Of a stretch of 64,000 nt of DNA, positions 32,419-40,956 are shown one piece after another. The DNA is from Paractinoplanes toevensis (GTDB lineage Bacteria > Actinomycetota > Actinomycetes > Mycobacteriales > Micromonosporaceae), in the NCBI RefSeq assembly GCF_018332695.1, contig NZ_BOQN01000072.1, positions 62,001 through 126,000 of the forward strand, written 5' to 3'. The position numbers and the translations under genes are program-made. Position 1 is the first letter of the stretch. Each line of letters starts with the position of its first letter. The notes beneath the pieces were generated by a model. It worked only from the letters and a program-made list of their open reading frames with translations, was not told the origin of the DNA and searched no databases.

Positions 32419-32769
32419 TCAGCCGGTGAACGACTGCGCCGACGACGAGGCCGGTGGCAGCCCGAACATCTCGGCCAGCCCGGTGACCCGCAGCTGGCGG
32501 TGCACAAAATCGCTGGGGTTGCGCAGCACGAACCGGGTGCCCGTCTCGCGGGCCGCGTTGTAGCCGGTGACCAGGGTGCCGATGCCCATCGAGTCCATGA
32601 AGACCACGAACGTCAGGTCGACGATGAGGGTTCTCGGGCGTTCCCGGGTCAGGGTGCCGAGCAGGGATTCGCGCAACGCGTCCACGGTGGCGGCGTCGAG
32701 GCTGCCGCGGACATCGACCACGATCGCACCGTCGGCCTGGGTGCGCGTGGTCATCACCGCCTCGCCCAT
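32419..32769 (-). CDS. STAS-domain anti-sigma factor antagonist
   Basis: The 116-residue protein has a single STAS domain: VVDVRGSLDAATVDALRESL, then LIVDLTFVVFMDSMGIGTLV with the phosphorylatable serine of the D-S-M-G motif, and FVLRNPSDFVHRQLRVTGL. It would bind an anti-sigma kinase in a partner-switching cascade controlling a SigB-like factor; the kinase is not in this window. ATG 32769 was chosen for GGAGG six bases upstream. It is first in the minus-strand run and divergent from the APC permease. Confidence 0.88.
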   Translation of the reverse strand: MGEAVMTTRTQADGAIVVDVRGSLDAATVDALRESLLGTLTRERPRTLIVDLTFVVFMDSMGIGTLVTGYNAARETGTRFVLRNPSDFVHRQLRVTGLAEMFGLPPASSSAQSFTG

Positions 32770-32933
32770 CACCGACCTCCGCTTTCTGCCCGTTCGCCAC
32801 ACCGTACAACGACGATCGGACGCCTCGCAGGCAGCCAGAAGTTTCCGTTACCACTCCCGAGTTGCGCCGGGTAGGTGGCTGTGCACAAGGTGAGATCGGC
32901 AATCGCCAATCGAACGACGAGGGCGGGTGGGCC

Positions 32934-34394
32934 GTGGCCAGTACATCGGGTAAACCGGGCATCTTCGCGATCCGGGACGTGCGTTCGCTGATCTCCGAGA
33001 CGGGCGAGGAGGGACACGGCCTCAAGAAAGCGGTCGGCGTGGTCCAGCTGACCGCCATGGGCGTCGGCGCGATCATCGGCACCGGCATCTTCGTGGTGAT
33101 CGGCAAGGGCGCCGGCATCGCCGGCCCGGCCGTCATCCTCTCCTTCATCCTGGCCGCCGTGGCCTGCGCGTTCTCGGCGCTGTCCTACGCCGAGCTGGCC
33201 TCGTCCATCCCGGTCTCCGGCAGCGCGTACACCTACACCTACGCGACGCTCGGCGAGGTCGTCGCCTGGATCATCGGCTGGGACCTGATCCTGGAGTACG
33301 GCGTGTCGGTGGCCGGTATCGCGGTCGGCTGGGGCGGCAACCTGAACGCGTTCCTGGACGCCGCGTTCGGCTACCAGCTGCCGGACGCGATCGCCAAGAG
33401 TCCCTCCGACGGCGGCGTGTTCAACCTGCCGGCCGTCTTCATCGTTCTGGCGATCACGTTCCTGCTGGTCCGGGGCGTGACCGAGAGCGCCCGCGCCAAC
33501 CTGATCATGGTCGTGATCAAGCTGGCCGTACTCATCTTCTTCCTGGTCGTGGCGTTCGCGAACTTCGGCACCGGCAACTTCCAGCCGTTCGCGCCGGACG
33601 GGGTGGACGGGGTGACCGCGGCCGCGGCGATCATCTTCTTCGCGTACATCGGCTTCGACGCGGTCTCCACCGGCAGCGAGGAGGCCAAGCAGCCGGGCCG
33701 GGACCTGCCCATCGCCATCCTCGCCTCGCTGGGTATCTGCACCCTGTTCTACGTGCTCACCGCGGTCGGCGCGATCGGCATCGCGTCACCGGACCAGATG
33801 AAGGACAGCGACGCGCCGCTTTCCGCCGCCCTCGACCAGGGCGCGGGTATCGGCTGGGCGGCCGGCATCCTGTCGCTCGGCGCGGTCGTCGCGATCACCA
33901 GCGTCGTGCTGGTCATCTTCTACGGCCAGACCCGCATCTTCTTCGCCATGTGCCGGGACGGCCTAATGCCGCGGCGGCTGGCCACGGTCAACCAGCGGTT
34001 CGGTACGCCGGCGCGGCTCACCATCGGCCTCGGCGTGCTGATCGCGATCCTGGCCGCGCTGGTGCCGCTGGGCACCATCGTGGAGCTGGTCAACATCGGC
34101 ACCCTGTTCGCGTTCGTGCTGGTCAACATCGGGGTGATCATCCTGCGGCGGACCCGGCCGGAGATGCCGCGGCCCTACCGGGTGCCGTGGTCGCCGGTGT
34201 TGCCGATCATCGGGGTGCTGTTCGCGCTCTACCTGATGAGCGACCTGCCGTGGGAGACCTGGGTGCGGTTCGGGGTGTGGCTGCTCCTCGGCATCCTGAT
34301 CTACGTGCTGTACGGCTACCGCAACTCGCGGCTGCGCACCGAGCCGCAGAGCACCCCGGCCTGGGCGAAGGAGCCTGAGGAGGACCAGCCATGA
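32934..34394 (+). CDS. APC-superfamily amino acid permease
   Basis: The 486-residue protein has about twelve to fourteen membrane segments and the APC first-helix motif TAMGVGAIIGTGIFVVIGKGAG with the G-x-G-T-G substrate loop. IIFFAYIGFDAVSTGSEEAKQPGRDLP is the conserved helix-6/7 region of the cationic-amino-acid (CAT/YfnA) branch. It imports an amino acid across the cell membrane. GTG 32934 gives VASTSGKPG and follows GAGGGCGGGTGGGCC. The universal stress protein gene starts 76 bases later on the same strand; APC-USP neighbours are common. Confidence 0.9.
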   Translation: MASTSGKPGIFAIRDVRSLISETGEEGHGLKKAVGVVQLTAMGVGAIIGTGIFVVIGKGAGIAGPAVILSFILAAVACAFSALSYAELASSIPVSGSAYTYTYATLGEVVAWIIGWDLILEYGVSVAGIAVGWGGNLNAFLDAAFGYQLPDAIAKSPSDGGVFNLPAVFIVLAITFLLVRGVTESARANLIMVVIKLAVLIFFLVVAFANFGTGNFQPFAPDGVDGVTAAAAIIFFAYIGFDAVSTGSEEAKQPGRDLPIAILASLGICTLFYVLTAVGAIGIASPDQMKDSDAPLSAALDQGAGIGWAAGILSLGAVVAITSVVLVIFYGQTRIFFAMCRDGLMPRRLATVNQRFGTPARLTIGLGVLIAILAALVPLGTIVELVNIGTLFAFVLVNIGVIILRRTRPEMPRPYRVPWSPVLPIIGVLFALYLMSDLPWETWVRFGVWLLLGILIYVLYGYRNSRLRTEPQSTPAWAKEPEEDQP

Positions 34395-34396
34395 GC

Positions 34397-34468
34397 GAGC
34401 GAAGCGAGCGAATCAGCAAGCTCAGTCCGGAATTTGGTCGTGGCAGGTCGGAGCGAAGCGAGGACCTG
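34397..34468. repeat. GAGCGAAGCGAG dispersed repeat, two copies
   Basis: GAGCGAAGCGAG occurs at 34397-34408 and 34451-34462. The second copy is enclosed by inverted arms CAGGTC (34444-34449) and GACCTG (34463-34468), and ends two bases before the ATG of the universal stress gene. A related sequence GAACGAAGCGAGG lies just before the start of the trypsin-like gene (58341-58353, minus strand). Confidence 0.65.
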
Positions 34469-34470
34469 GC

Positions 34471-35301
34471 ATGACTGGGCCGGTGATCGCCGGTGCGCCC
34501 GGGCCCGGCGCCCTCACCCTGGGCCGGTGGACCGCCGAGACGCTCGGCGTGCCGCTGATCGTCGCGGTGGTGCACCCGGCACCGGCCGCGCTCGGCTCGG
34601 GCCGGGTCGACGCCGAGTGGGTGGCCGACCGTCATCGGGCCGCCCAGCGGGTGCTCGACGAGGCCCGGGAGTCGCTGCCCGCCACCGGCGGCATCGAGTA
34701 CCGCCTGGTCGCCTCCTCGTCGGCCGCGCACGGCCTGCATGACCTGGCCGAGCAGACCGGCGCCACCCTGGTCGTGGTCGGTTCCGGGCAGGAGGCGCTC
34801 GGCAGCACCGCGGAACGGCTGCTGTCGGGCAACGCCTGCCCGGTCGCGGTCGTCCCCGGCGACCTGGTCGAGCAGCCCGGCACGCTGGGGCTGATCGGCG
34901 TGGCGTACGTGGACACCCCGGACGGGCGGGCCGCCCTGAGCGAGGCCGCGAGAATGGCCGCGGGCGCCGGCGCCCGGCTGCGGCTCTACACGGTGGTCGC
35001 CGAGGCGGGCTCACCGCTGCCGTTCCTGCACGACGCCGAGCGGGTGTTCCACGAGACGGCGCGGGAGACCTACGAGCACTCGCTGGCGACCGCCGCGGCG
35101 ACCGTGCCGGACGTGGACACCGACTGGCGGATCATCAGCGGCGACGTGGTCGAGACGCTGGCCGGTCTGGACGAGGTGGACGTGCTGTTCTGCGGCTCAC
35201 GCGGGTACGGCCCGGCCCGCCGGGTGCTGCTCGGCGGCGTGTCGGCCCGGCTGCTGCGCCGGGCCCGCCGCCCGGTGGTGGTGGTTCCGCGCAGCGGGTA
35301 G
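34471..35301 (+). CDS. Universal stress protein, two tandem Usp domains
   Basis: The 276-residue protein has two Usp domains of about 135 residues. Domain 1 ends ATLVVVGSGQEALGSTAERLLSGNACPVAVVPG (GSG...G...(S/T) nucleotide-binding motif); domain 2 ends DVLFCGSRGYGPARRVLLGGVSARLLRRARRPVVVVP. The ATP-binding G-x2-G-x9-G(S/T) signature looks present in both. It is a cytosolic stress-response protein. ATG 34471 follows a dispersed repeat that supplies GAGG upstream. The gene is convergent with the protein kinase, with only 3 bases between stops. Confidence 0.9.
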   Translation: MTGPVIAGAPGPGALTLGRWTAETLGVPLIVAVVHPAPAALGSGRVDAEWVADRHRAAQRVLDEARESLPATGGIEYRLVASSSAAHGLHDLAEQTGATLVVVGSGQEALGSTAERLLSGNACPVAVVPGDLVEQPGTLGLIGVAYVDTPDGRAALSEAARMAAGAGARLRLYTVVAEAGSPLPFLHDAERVFHETARETYEHSLATAAATVPDVDTDWRIISGDVVETLAGLDEVDVLFCGSRGYGPARRVLLGGVSARLLRRARRPVVVVPRSG

Positions 35302-35304
35302 ACG

Positions 35305-36180
35305 TCAGGCCCGGTGCCGGCCGGTCGGCTCGTCGATCCAGCGGGGCGACACCGGCACCGGTTCCAGATCACTCATCGGCACGTACACCCGGGCGTCCAC
35401 GGCCTCGGCCAGCAGCAGAGCCGCGACCAGCGCGGTGGGCCGTTCGCCCGGGTTCTTGGCCAGGCAGCGCGACAGCAGGTCGATCACCTCGCCGGGCAGG
35501 CCGTCGATGTCCGGCAGCGGGTCCGGGTCGTCGTGACATTCGGCCTGCACGAGTTCGGTCGGGGTGGACCGCAGCCAGGGCAACCGACCGCTCAGGCACT
35601 GGTAGAGCAGGGTGCCGAGGCCGAACATGTCGCTGGCCGCGGTGGCCGGGTGGCCGGCGAACCGTTCCGGCGCCACGTAGGCCGGGGTGCCCATCACCGG
35701 CCCGTCCGGGTCCTCGTCGGCGTCGCCGATCGCCGCGGCGATGCCGAAGTCGAGCACCTTCGCGCCGGACGGGGTGAGCATGATGTTGCCCGGCTTGATG
35801 TCGCGGTGCACCACGTTCTCGCCGTGCGCGGCGGCCAGCGCGGCGGCCACCTCGGCGCAGATCCGCACCCCGATCCGCCAGTCGATCGCCCCGCCGGCCA
35901 GGTGTTCGCTGAGGGTGCGGCCCTCGACCAGCTCCATCACGATGTACGGCTGGTCGGCCGACGTCCCGAAGTCGTGCACACCGGCCACATTGGGGTGCGC
36001 GAGCCGGGCCGCGCTGCGGGCCTCCCGGCGCACCTCGTCGACGGCGGCGGCCTGGTGCGGCGCCATCACCTTCACGGCGACCGGCCGGTCGAGCACCTCG
36101 TCGTGCCCGCACCACACCTCGGACATCCCGCCGACGCCGATGCGCCGAACGAGCTGGTAACGCCCACCCAGTGTCCGCAT
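35305..36180 (-). CDS. Hanks-type serine/threonine protein kinase (no membrane anchor)
   Basis: The 291-residue protein is a single kinase domain: glycine loop IGVGGMSEVWCG, PVAVKVM (Lys), HPNVAGVHDFG, MELVEGRTLSEHL, catalytic VVHRDIKPGNIML, KVLDFGIAAA (DFG) and MGTPAYVAPERFAG. It lacks a transmembrane segment and PASTA repeats, so it is a soluble signalling kinase. It ends in a short basic tail. The ATG at 36180 opens MRTLGGRYQLVRRIGVGG. It is divergent from the agmatinase-family gene (75 bases between the starts). Confidence 0.92.
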   Translation of the reverse strand: MRTLGGRYQLVRRIGVGGMSEVWCGHDEVLDRPVAVKVMAPHQAAAVDEVRREARSAARLAHPNVAGVHDFGTSADQPYIVMELVEGRTLSEHLAGGAIDWRIGVRICAEVAAALAAAHGENVVHRDIKPGNIMLTPSGAKVLDFGIAAAIGDADEDPDGPVMGTPAYVAPERFAGHPATAASDMFGLGTLLYQCLSGRLPWLRSTPTELVQAECHDDPDPLPDIDGLPGEVIDLLSRCLAKNPGERPTALVAALLLAEAVDARVYVPMSDLEPVPVSPRWIDEPTGRHRA

Positions 36181-36229
36181 GAGCCGCCCGGTACCCGCCG
36201 GAGATCGAGCACAAACGCTGTACTCGAAT

Positions 36230-36247
36230 ACTGTATGGCGATACAGT
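36230..36247. promoter_or_regulatory. Operator-like inverted repeat at the 5' end of the agmatinase gene
   Basis: ACTGTAT-GGCG-ATACAGT is a perfect repeat with 7-base arms. TACAGT (36242-36247) also fits a -10 element with a transcription start near the ATG at 36256, implying a leaderless message. The TGTAT-N4-ATACA form resembles operators of GntR-type repressors; a TetR gene is at 37.2-37.9 kb. Confidence 0.6.
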
Positions 36248-36255
36248 CCGACAGC

Positions 36256-37278
36256 ATGACCCGCTACGGCCCGATGTTCGGCCCCGATTACACCTTCCTC
36301 GGCGTTCCGGCCTGTGATTGGCAGGAGCCGGCCACCTATGCCGACGCCGAGGTCGTCATCGTGGGCGCGCCCTTCGACGGCGGCACCTCGCACCGCCCCG
36401 GCGCCCGTTTCGGCCCGCAGGTCATCCGCGGCACCGACTATCTCCCGCACGACGGCTCCCGCCCGCACATGTCCATGCGGGTGGACGCCCTGGAGAAGGT
36501 CAAGGACGCCGGCGACCTCGAGGTCTACTCCGGCGAGATCCAGCGCAGCTGCACCATCATCGAGGACGCCGTCGCCTTCATCGCGAAAAATGGGGCCATA
36601 CCGCTGATCCTCGGCGGCGACCACACCGTCACCTGGCCCGACGTGGCCGGCGTGGCCAAGAAATACAAAAACATCTCGGTCATCCACTTCGACGCCCACG
36701 CCGACACCGGCGACATCGAGTTCGGCTCGCTCTACGGCCACGGCCAGCCGATGCGCCGGCTGATCGAGTCCGGTGCGGTCCGCGGCGACCGCTTCCTCCA
36801 GGTCGGGCTGCGCGGCTACTGGCCCGGCCCGGACGTCCTGGACTGGATGGCCGACCAGGGCATGGACTCGTTCCACATGAGCGAGATCGTCGAGAAGGGG
36901 CTCGACACCGTCCTGGACCGCGCCTTCGAGATCGCCCTGGACGGCTGCGAGGGCGTCTTCCTCTCGGTCGACATCGACGTCTGCGACCCCGGCCACGCCC
37001 CCGGCACCGGCACCCCCGAGCCCGGCGGCCTCACCGGCCGCCAGCTGCTCGACGCGGTCTCCCGGATCTGCCACGAACTGCCGGTGGTCGGCATGGACAT
37101 CGTCGAGGTGTCCCCGCCGTTCGACCACGCCGAGATCACCGCGATGCTCGGCAACCGGGTCGTCCTCGAGGCACTGTCCGGCATGGCCCGCCGCCGCGCC
37201 GACGCCGGCGGCCCGCCCTGGAACCGGGCGACCCCGCTGCTACAGGGCCGGGGAACGCAGCAGGACGAGCCGGCCTAG
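36256..37278 (+). CDS. Agmatinase/guanidino-acid hydrolase (ureohydrolase family)
   Basis: The 340-residue protein has the Mn-binding ureohydrolase motifs LGGDHTVTWP, HFDAHADTGD and SVDIDVCDPGHAPGTGTPEPGG, in the correct order and spacing. The family cleaves a guanidino group to urea plus an amine (agmatine, guanidinobutyrate or related). Which substrate is used cannot be read here. ATG 36256 is preferred: an in-frame ATG at 36235 lies inside the inverted repeat 36230-36247 and has no ribosome site, and 36256 fits a leaderless start. Its last 39 bases overlap the convergent TetR gene. Confidence 0.88.
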   Translation: MTRYGPMFGPDYTFLGVPACDWQEPATYADAEVVIVGAPFDGGTSHRPGARFGPQVIRGTDYLPHDGSRPHMSMRVDALEKVKDAGDLEVYSGEIQRSCTIIEDAVAFIAKNGAIPLILGGDHTVTWPDVAGVAKKYKNISVIHFDAHADTGDIEFGSLYGHGQPMRRLIESGAVRGDRFLQVGLRGYWPGPDVLDWMADQGMDSFHMSEIVEKGLDTVLDRAFEIALDGCEGVFLSVDIDVCDPGHAPGTGTPEPGGLTGRQLLDAVSRICHELPVVGMDIVEVSPPFDHAEITAMLGNRVVLEALSGMARRRADAGGPPWNRATPLLQGRGTQQDEPA

Positions 37279-37863
37279 CGCATCGGCCAGCAGGTCGCCG
37301 GCCGCCGCCCCGGTGACCTGCGGATCGCCGAGCGCCACCGGCAGCGCCAGCCCGTCGATCAGGGCCAGGGCCTGCCGCGCCACGTCCATCGGTGCCGCGT
37401 CGGTGCCGAACCGCCGGTCCGCGACGCCCGCCGCGATGATCGAGGCGAGCATCTCGTGCCAGCGCCGGTAGTCGCCGAGGACCTCCGCGCGCAACTCCGG
37501 GTCGCGCAGCGCCCATCGCCACGACTCCACCCACAGGCGCCAGCCGGTGTCGCTGCCGACCGCGCCGGTCAGATGCGAGGCGATCACCAGCAGCCGCTCC
37601 CACGCGTCGCCGATCCCGGCCAGCCGCGGGGTCACCGCGTCGAAGTCGCTCTGCGCCGCGAACCGGAACACCGCGATCAGCATGTCCTCGCGACTGCCGA
37701 AGTAGTACTGCAGCGTCGAGACCCCGACCCCGGTCGCCGCGGTGACATCGGTGAAGCGGGTGGCATCGGCGCCGCGTTCCGCGACGACCGCGCAGGCCGC
37801 GACGAGCACGTCGGCGCGCTTCCGCGCGGCCCGCCGCCCGCCGTTCCTGGTCACCTCACTCAC
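37240..37863 (-). CDS. TetR-family regulator
   Basis: The 207-residue protein has a TetR domain: VLVAACAVVAERGADATRFTDVTAATGVGVSTLQYYFGSREDMLIAVF (in pieces; helix-turn-helix VTAATGVGVSTLQYYF) and a Trp-rich ligand domain (WRLWVESWRWALRDPELRAEVL), as in regulators of the BetI/YcdC-like C-terminal type. GTG 37863 is the start. It overlaps the end of the agmatinase gene by 39 bases and is divergent from the M20 peptidase gene (142 bases). Either neighbour may be its target. Confidence 0.87.
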   Translation of the reverse strand: MSEVTRNGGRRAARKRADVLVAACAVVAERGADATRFTDVTAATGVGVSTLQYYFGSREDMLIAVFRFAAQSDFDAVTPRLAGIGDAWERLLVIASHLTGAVGSDTGWRLWVESWRWALRDPELRAEVLGDYRRWHEMLASIIAAGVADRRFGTDAAPMDVARQALALIDGLALPVALGDPQVTGAAAGDLLADALGRLVLLRSPAL

Positions 37864-38005
37864 GGCGCATGTTTATCACGACCATATAAATACGGGCATC
37901 GAACAGTCCCGAGAGTGGGGACCGGCTCCCTGCGCCCTTGCGGCCATACCCGGCCTCCGGCCGGAAGATTGACGTCACGCTCCCCTACCGGGTAATCCTG
38001 GTCGA

Positions 38006-39103
38006 ATGACCACCTGGACGGAACGGATCACCGACCGGGTCGCCGACCTGGTCTCGATCCCGTCCACCGCCGACCGCCCCGCCGATCTGCGCCGCGCCCT
38101 CGACCTGGTCCTCGACGAGGCCGGACCGGCCTGGACGGTCCGCGAGTTCGCGTCGAACGGCAAGCCGAGCGCCCTGCTGCATCCCACCGGCCACGACGGC
38201 CCGTTCCGGGTGGTGCTCAACGCCCACCTCGACGTCGTTCCCGCGCCGCCGGAGCAGTTCGTACCGCGCATCGAGGGCGACCGCCTCTACGGCCGCGGCA
38301 CGCACGACATGAAGGCGGCGGCCCTGGTGCTCACCGGCGTGTTCCGCGAGCTGGCGAACGACCTGCCCTACCCGATCGCGCTGCAGTTGGTGACCGACGA
38401 GGAGGTGGGCGGCGCCGACGGCACCGCTCACCAGCTCGCCGAGGGCGTCCGCGCCGACTTCGTGATCATCGGCGAGCAGAGCGGCCTGCGAGTGGTGACC
38501 GAGTCCAAGGGCATCTGCCACGCCCGCTTGACCACCACCGGCCGGGCGGCGCACGCGGCCTACCCGTGGCTCGGCCGCAACGCGGTGCTCCTGCTGACCG
38601 AGGCCGTCGAGCGCCTGCTGAACGCCTACCCGGTACCGGGAGCCGAGGCGTGGACCACCACCGTGAACGTGGCCCGCCTGGACACCCCCAACCGGGCGTT
38701 CAACCAGGTGCCTGCCGAGGCCACGGCGTGGCTGGACATCCGTTACCCGCCGTCCGATCCGGACTTCGCGGGCCGCACGGCCGAGGAGGTCGCCACGCAT
38801 CTGGCCGCCGTCGCCGGGGCCGCGGCCCAGGTCGACGCGCTCGGGCCGCCGCACCGCGCCGACCCGGAGGGCCCGGGGGTGCGGGCGCTGCGCGCCGCGA
38901 TCCGCACCACCGGCCACCCGGCGAGCCTGCTACGCAAGCACGGCGCCGCCGACGGCCGGTATTACCACGCACTCGGCATCGACGCGGTGATCTTCGGCCC
39001 CGGCGGCGACGGCCAGCACGGCCCCGACGAATACCTCGACATCCCGACGTTGCGGCCGTATCACGACGCGTTGGTCGCGTTCCTGCGGACCTTCGGCGGA
39101 TGA
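38006..39103 (+). CDS. M20-family metallopeptidase/deacylase (ArgE/DapE-like)
   Basis: The 365-residue protein has the M20 dizinc signatures NAHLDVVPAPPEQF (H, D), GRGTHDMKAA (D), VTDEEVGG (catalytic E and metal E) and the C-terminal His in QHGPDEYLDI. A dimerisation lid starts near CHARLTTTGRAAHAAYPWLG. It hydrolyses an N-acyl amino acid or small peptide in the cytosol; the exact substrate is not evident. It is convergent with the response regulator with 7 bases between stops. Confidence 0.87.
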   Translation: MTTWTERITDRVADLVSIPSTADRPADLRRALDLVLDEAGPAWTVREFASNGKPSALLHPTGHDGPFRVVLNAHLDVVPAPPEQFVPRIEGDRLYGRGTHDMKAAALVLTGVFRELANDLPYPIALQLVTDEEVGGADGTAHQLAEGVRADFVIIGEQSGLRVVTESKGICHARLTTTGRAAHAAYPWLGRNAVLLLTEAVERLLNAYPVPGAEAWTTTVNVARLDTPNRAFNQVPAEATAWLDIRYPPSDPDFAGRTAEEVATHLAAVAGAAAQVDALGPPHRADPEGPGVRALRAAIRTTGHPASLLRKHGAADGRYYHALGIDAVIFGPGGDGQHGPDEYLDIPTLRPYHDALVAFLRTFGG

Positions 39104-39110
39104 CGCCCGG

Positions 39111-39578
39111 TCAGTCGCCGTTGGCGAGCAGCAGCCAGCGCACCCGGCGGATCAGCTCGGCCGGGCTGAACGGCTTGACCAGGTAATCGTCCGCGCCGAC
39201 GGTGAGCCCGAGGTCGATGTCGACCTGCCGGTCCCGGCCGCTGAGCATCAGCACCGGGATCTGCGCGGTCGCGGCCGACGAGTGCAGCTCGTAGCAGACG
39301 CTCAGCCCGTCCAGGCCGGGCATCGCGACGTCGAGGATGACCATGTCGGGCAGCTCCCGGTGCACCAGGTTCAGCGCGGAAGTGCCGTCGCCGGCGGTGA
39401 TGGCGTTGTAGCCGGCCGCCGAGAGCTTAAAAGCGACGAGGTCGCGGACACCCTCGTCGTCGTCCGCGACCAGGATGGTGGGCTCGGCGACGTCGGTGGC
39501 CCAGTCGGCGACCGGCGACACCAGCGACAGGGAGGGCACGGTGAAGGTGGGGACGGTGGACGGCGCGGCTACTACCAC
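39111..39578 (-). CDS. Single-domain response regulator
   Basis: The 155-residue protein has an N-terminal 32-residue Val/Pro/Ser-rich tail and one receiver domain: ILVADDDEGVRDLV (acidic pocket), MVILDVAMPGLDG (phospho-Asp), LMLSGRDRQ (Ser), DDYLVKPFSPAELIRRV (Lys). There is no output domain, so it works by protein contact or as a phosphate relay. Start GTG 39578 has CAGGAG six bases upstream. No histidine kinase is nearby. Confidence 0.88.
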   Translation of the reverse strand: MVVAAPSTVPTFTVPSLSLVSPVADWATDVAEPTILVADDDEGVRDLVAFKLSAAGYNAITAGDGTSALNLVHRELPDMVILDVAMPGLDGLSVCYELHSSAATAQIPVLMLSGRDRQVDIDLGLTVGADDYLVKPFSPAELIRRVRWLLLANGD

Positions 39579-39972
39579 TGCGTACTCCTGACCGGGAATT
39601 GTTTCGTTCGGTTCAAGCGCGTGGAAGATCGGCGGGCCCGCCCCGGGCGGCAGAAGAACCTTCGTTGCACAACGGGTGCGAAGAAGCTCAGGTACGCCGT
39701 TGTGGGCGTCACGGACCCGGGCCGCGGCGAAATCAGCGGTAAAGGGCGCGATCCGCCGCTTCGTCCCTTCCGCCAGGACCGCAAATTAACTCACGGGTAA
39801 CCTCCCCGCGACCCACGGTGTCCGGTACTGAGAGCGCGATCACGATCGGGCGGGTCCGGGGTTCGCCCGGCACCCGGGTCGCCTAGCGTTCTCGCTGAAG
39901 CATGTGTGCGCGGTAAACGGCCGCACTGCCGATGGCGGAGCCGGTCCCACAAGGACAAGCTCCGCCATTTTC
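39579..39972. other. 394-base intergenic region
   Basis: No gene seen. It holds the promoter of the response regulator on its left side and the hairpin 39932-39968 on its right. A partial inverted repeat CTTCGttGCAC ... GTGCGAAG lies near 39660-39685. Confidence 0.4.
39932..39968. terminator. Strong terminator hairpin after the GH43-like gene
   Basis: Perfect 10-base arms ATGGCGGAGC and GCTCCGCCAT around a 17-base loop, four bases beyond the stop of the minus-strand gene. TTTTCTT follows on the plus strand, so it could end transcripts from either side. Confidence 0.7.
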
Positions 39973-40884
39973 TTACGCGAGCTCGCTCCGCAGGTCGTGC
40001 GCCCCGTCCGGCCGGGTGGCCTCGTAGTAGATCCGCCGGCCGCCGCCGGGCAGCTCGACGATGCTCAGGTAGCGCAGGCCGTGCGGCGCGTTCGGGCTGC
40101 CCACCGGACCGGACTTGTCCGCGGTGAGGGTGCCGAAGCTGCCGTCGGGAAGCCGCCGCCCGCGGGCTACCCCGGTGCGCTCCTCCCAGTTCTCCGCGGC
40201 CGTGGCCCGGCCGTCGTACGCGACGGTGATCTCGTCCCCGTCGACCTGGACCGAGGAGACCCGCACCCCGCGCGCGTCCCACTCGCCGGGCCGGCCGGCC
40301 AGCGCGGTACCCCGCCAGGTCCACTGCACGCCGTCCGGGCTGGTCGCGTACTCGGTGGTCATCCGGTCGGCGTCGTCCCAGCTCTCCAGGGGGTGCACGG
40401 ACGCCCACAGGTGCCAGCCGTACTCGTCGTGGTGCAGCACCGGGTCCTTGACGCCGACCGTCTCGTCGCCGGCCAGGACGGTCCGGGCCGGCGCGGCCGG
40501 CAGGCCCTCGACGGTGTCCGCCTCCAGCAGGTCGACCCGCCAGTGCTTGGTGCCCGGCGTGGCGGCGCTGACGTACAGCCGCCACCGGCCGGACGGCGTG
40601 CGCACCAGCGCCGGCCGCTCGAGCGATTCCGCGCCGAACTGGTCCTTGAGCACCTCGGCGACCGGCGTGAAGGTCAACCCGTCGGTCGAGCGGGCCACCA
40701 CGTTGGAGATGCCGCGCCCCTCCCCGATCGGCAGCCGCACCCGGTACGCCAGGTAGATCGCGTCATCGGTGGCGACCGAGCTGGGCGCGCCGGACCAGGC
40801 ACCGGGTTCGTCGCCGGGTGGCGGGACCACCACGGCGGACTCCTCCCAGCGGGGCAGCGGCAGCGTAGAGATCCCGGTGGACAA
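39973..40884 (-). CDS. Five-bladed beta-propeller glycoside hydrolase-like protein (GH43/62/32 fold)
   Basis: The 303-residue protein opens STGISTLPLPRWEESAVVVP and shows repeated propeller strands: YLAYRVRLPIGEGRGISNVVARSTDG, LERPALVRTPSGRWRLYVSA, KDPVLHHDEYGWHLWASVH, WDARGVRVSSVQVDGDEITVAYDGR, LRYLSIVELPGGGRRIYYEA. These are the blades of GH43/GH130-like propellers. No signal peptide is seen, so the protein is probably cytosolic. The catalytic residues cannot be assigned by eye. TTG 40884 was chosen for AGGAG five bases upstream. It follows the sulfotransferase gene by 72 bases. Confidence 0.68.
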   Translation of the reverse strand: MSTGISTLPLPRWEESAVVVPPPGDEPGAWSGAPSSVATDDAIYLAYRVRLPIGEGRGISNVVARSTDGLTFTPVAEVLKDQFGAESLERPALVRTPSGRWRLYVSAATPGTKHWRVDLLEADTVEGLPAAPARTVLAGDETVGVKDPVLHHDEYGWHLWASVHPLESWDDADRMTTEYATSPDGVQWTWRGTALAGRPGEWDARGVRVSSVQVDGDEITVAYDGRATAAENWEERTGVARGRRLPDGSFGTLTADKSGPVGSPNAPHGLRYLSIVELPGGGRRIYYEATRPDGAHDLRSELA

Positions 40885-40956
40885 GGCGGCTCCTAATCGG
40901 CAGGCAGATCGGGACAATATCCGGACAAGGATGCATCAGCTATCGGCAAAGTGGGA

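Noticed and set aside
35305..37128. Long extension of the protein kinase frame to 37128
   Set aside because: The added stretch is antisense to the agmatinase gene; the kinase domain starts naturally at ATG 36180.
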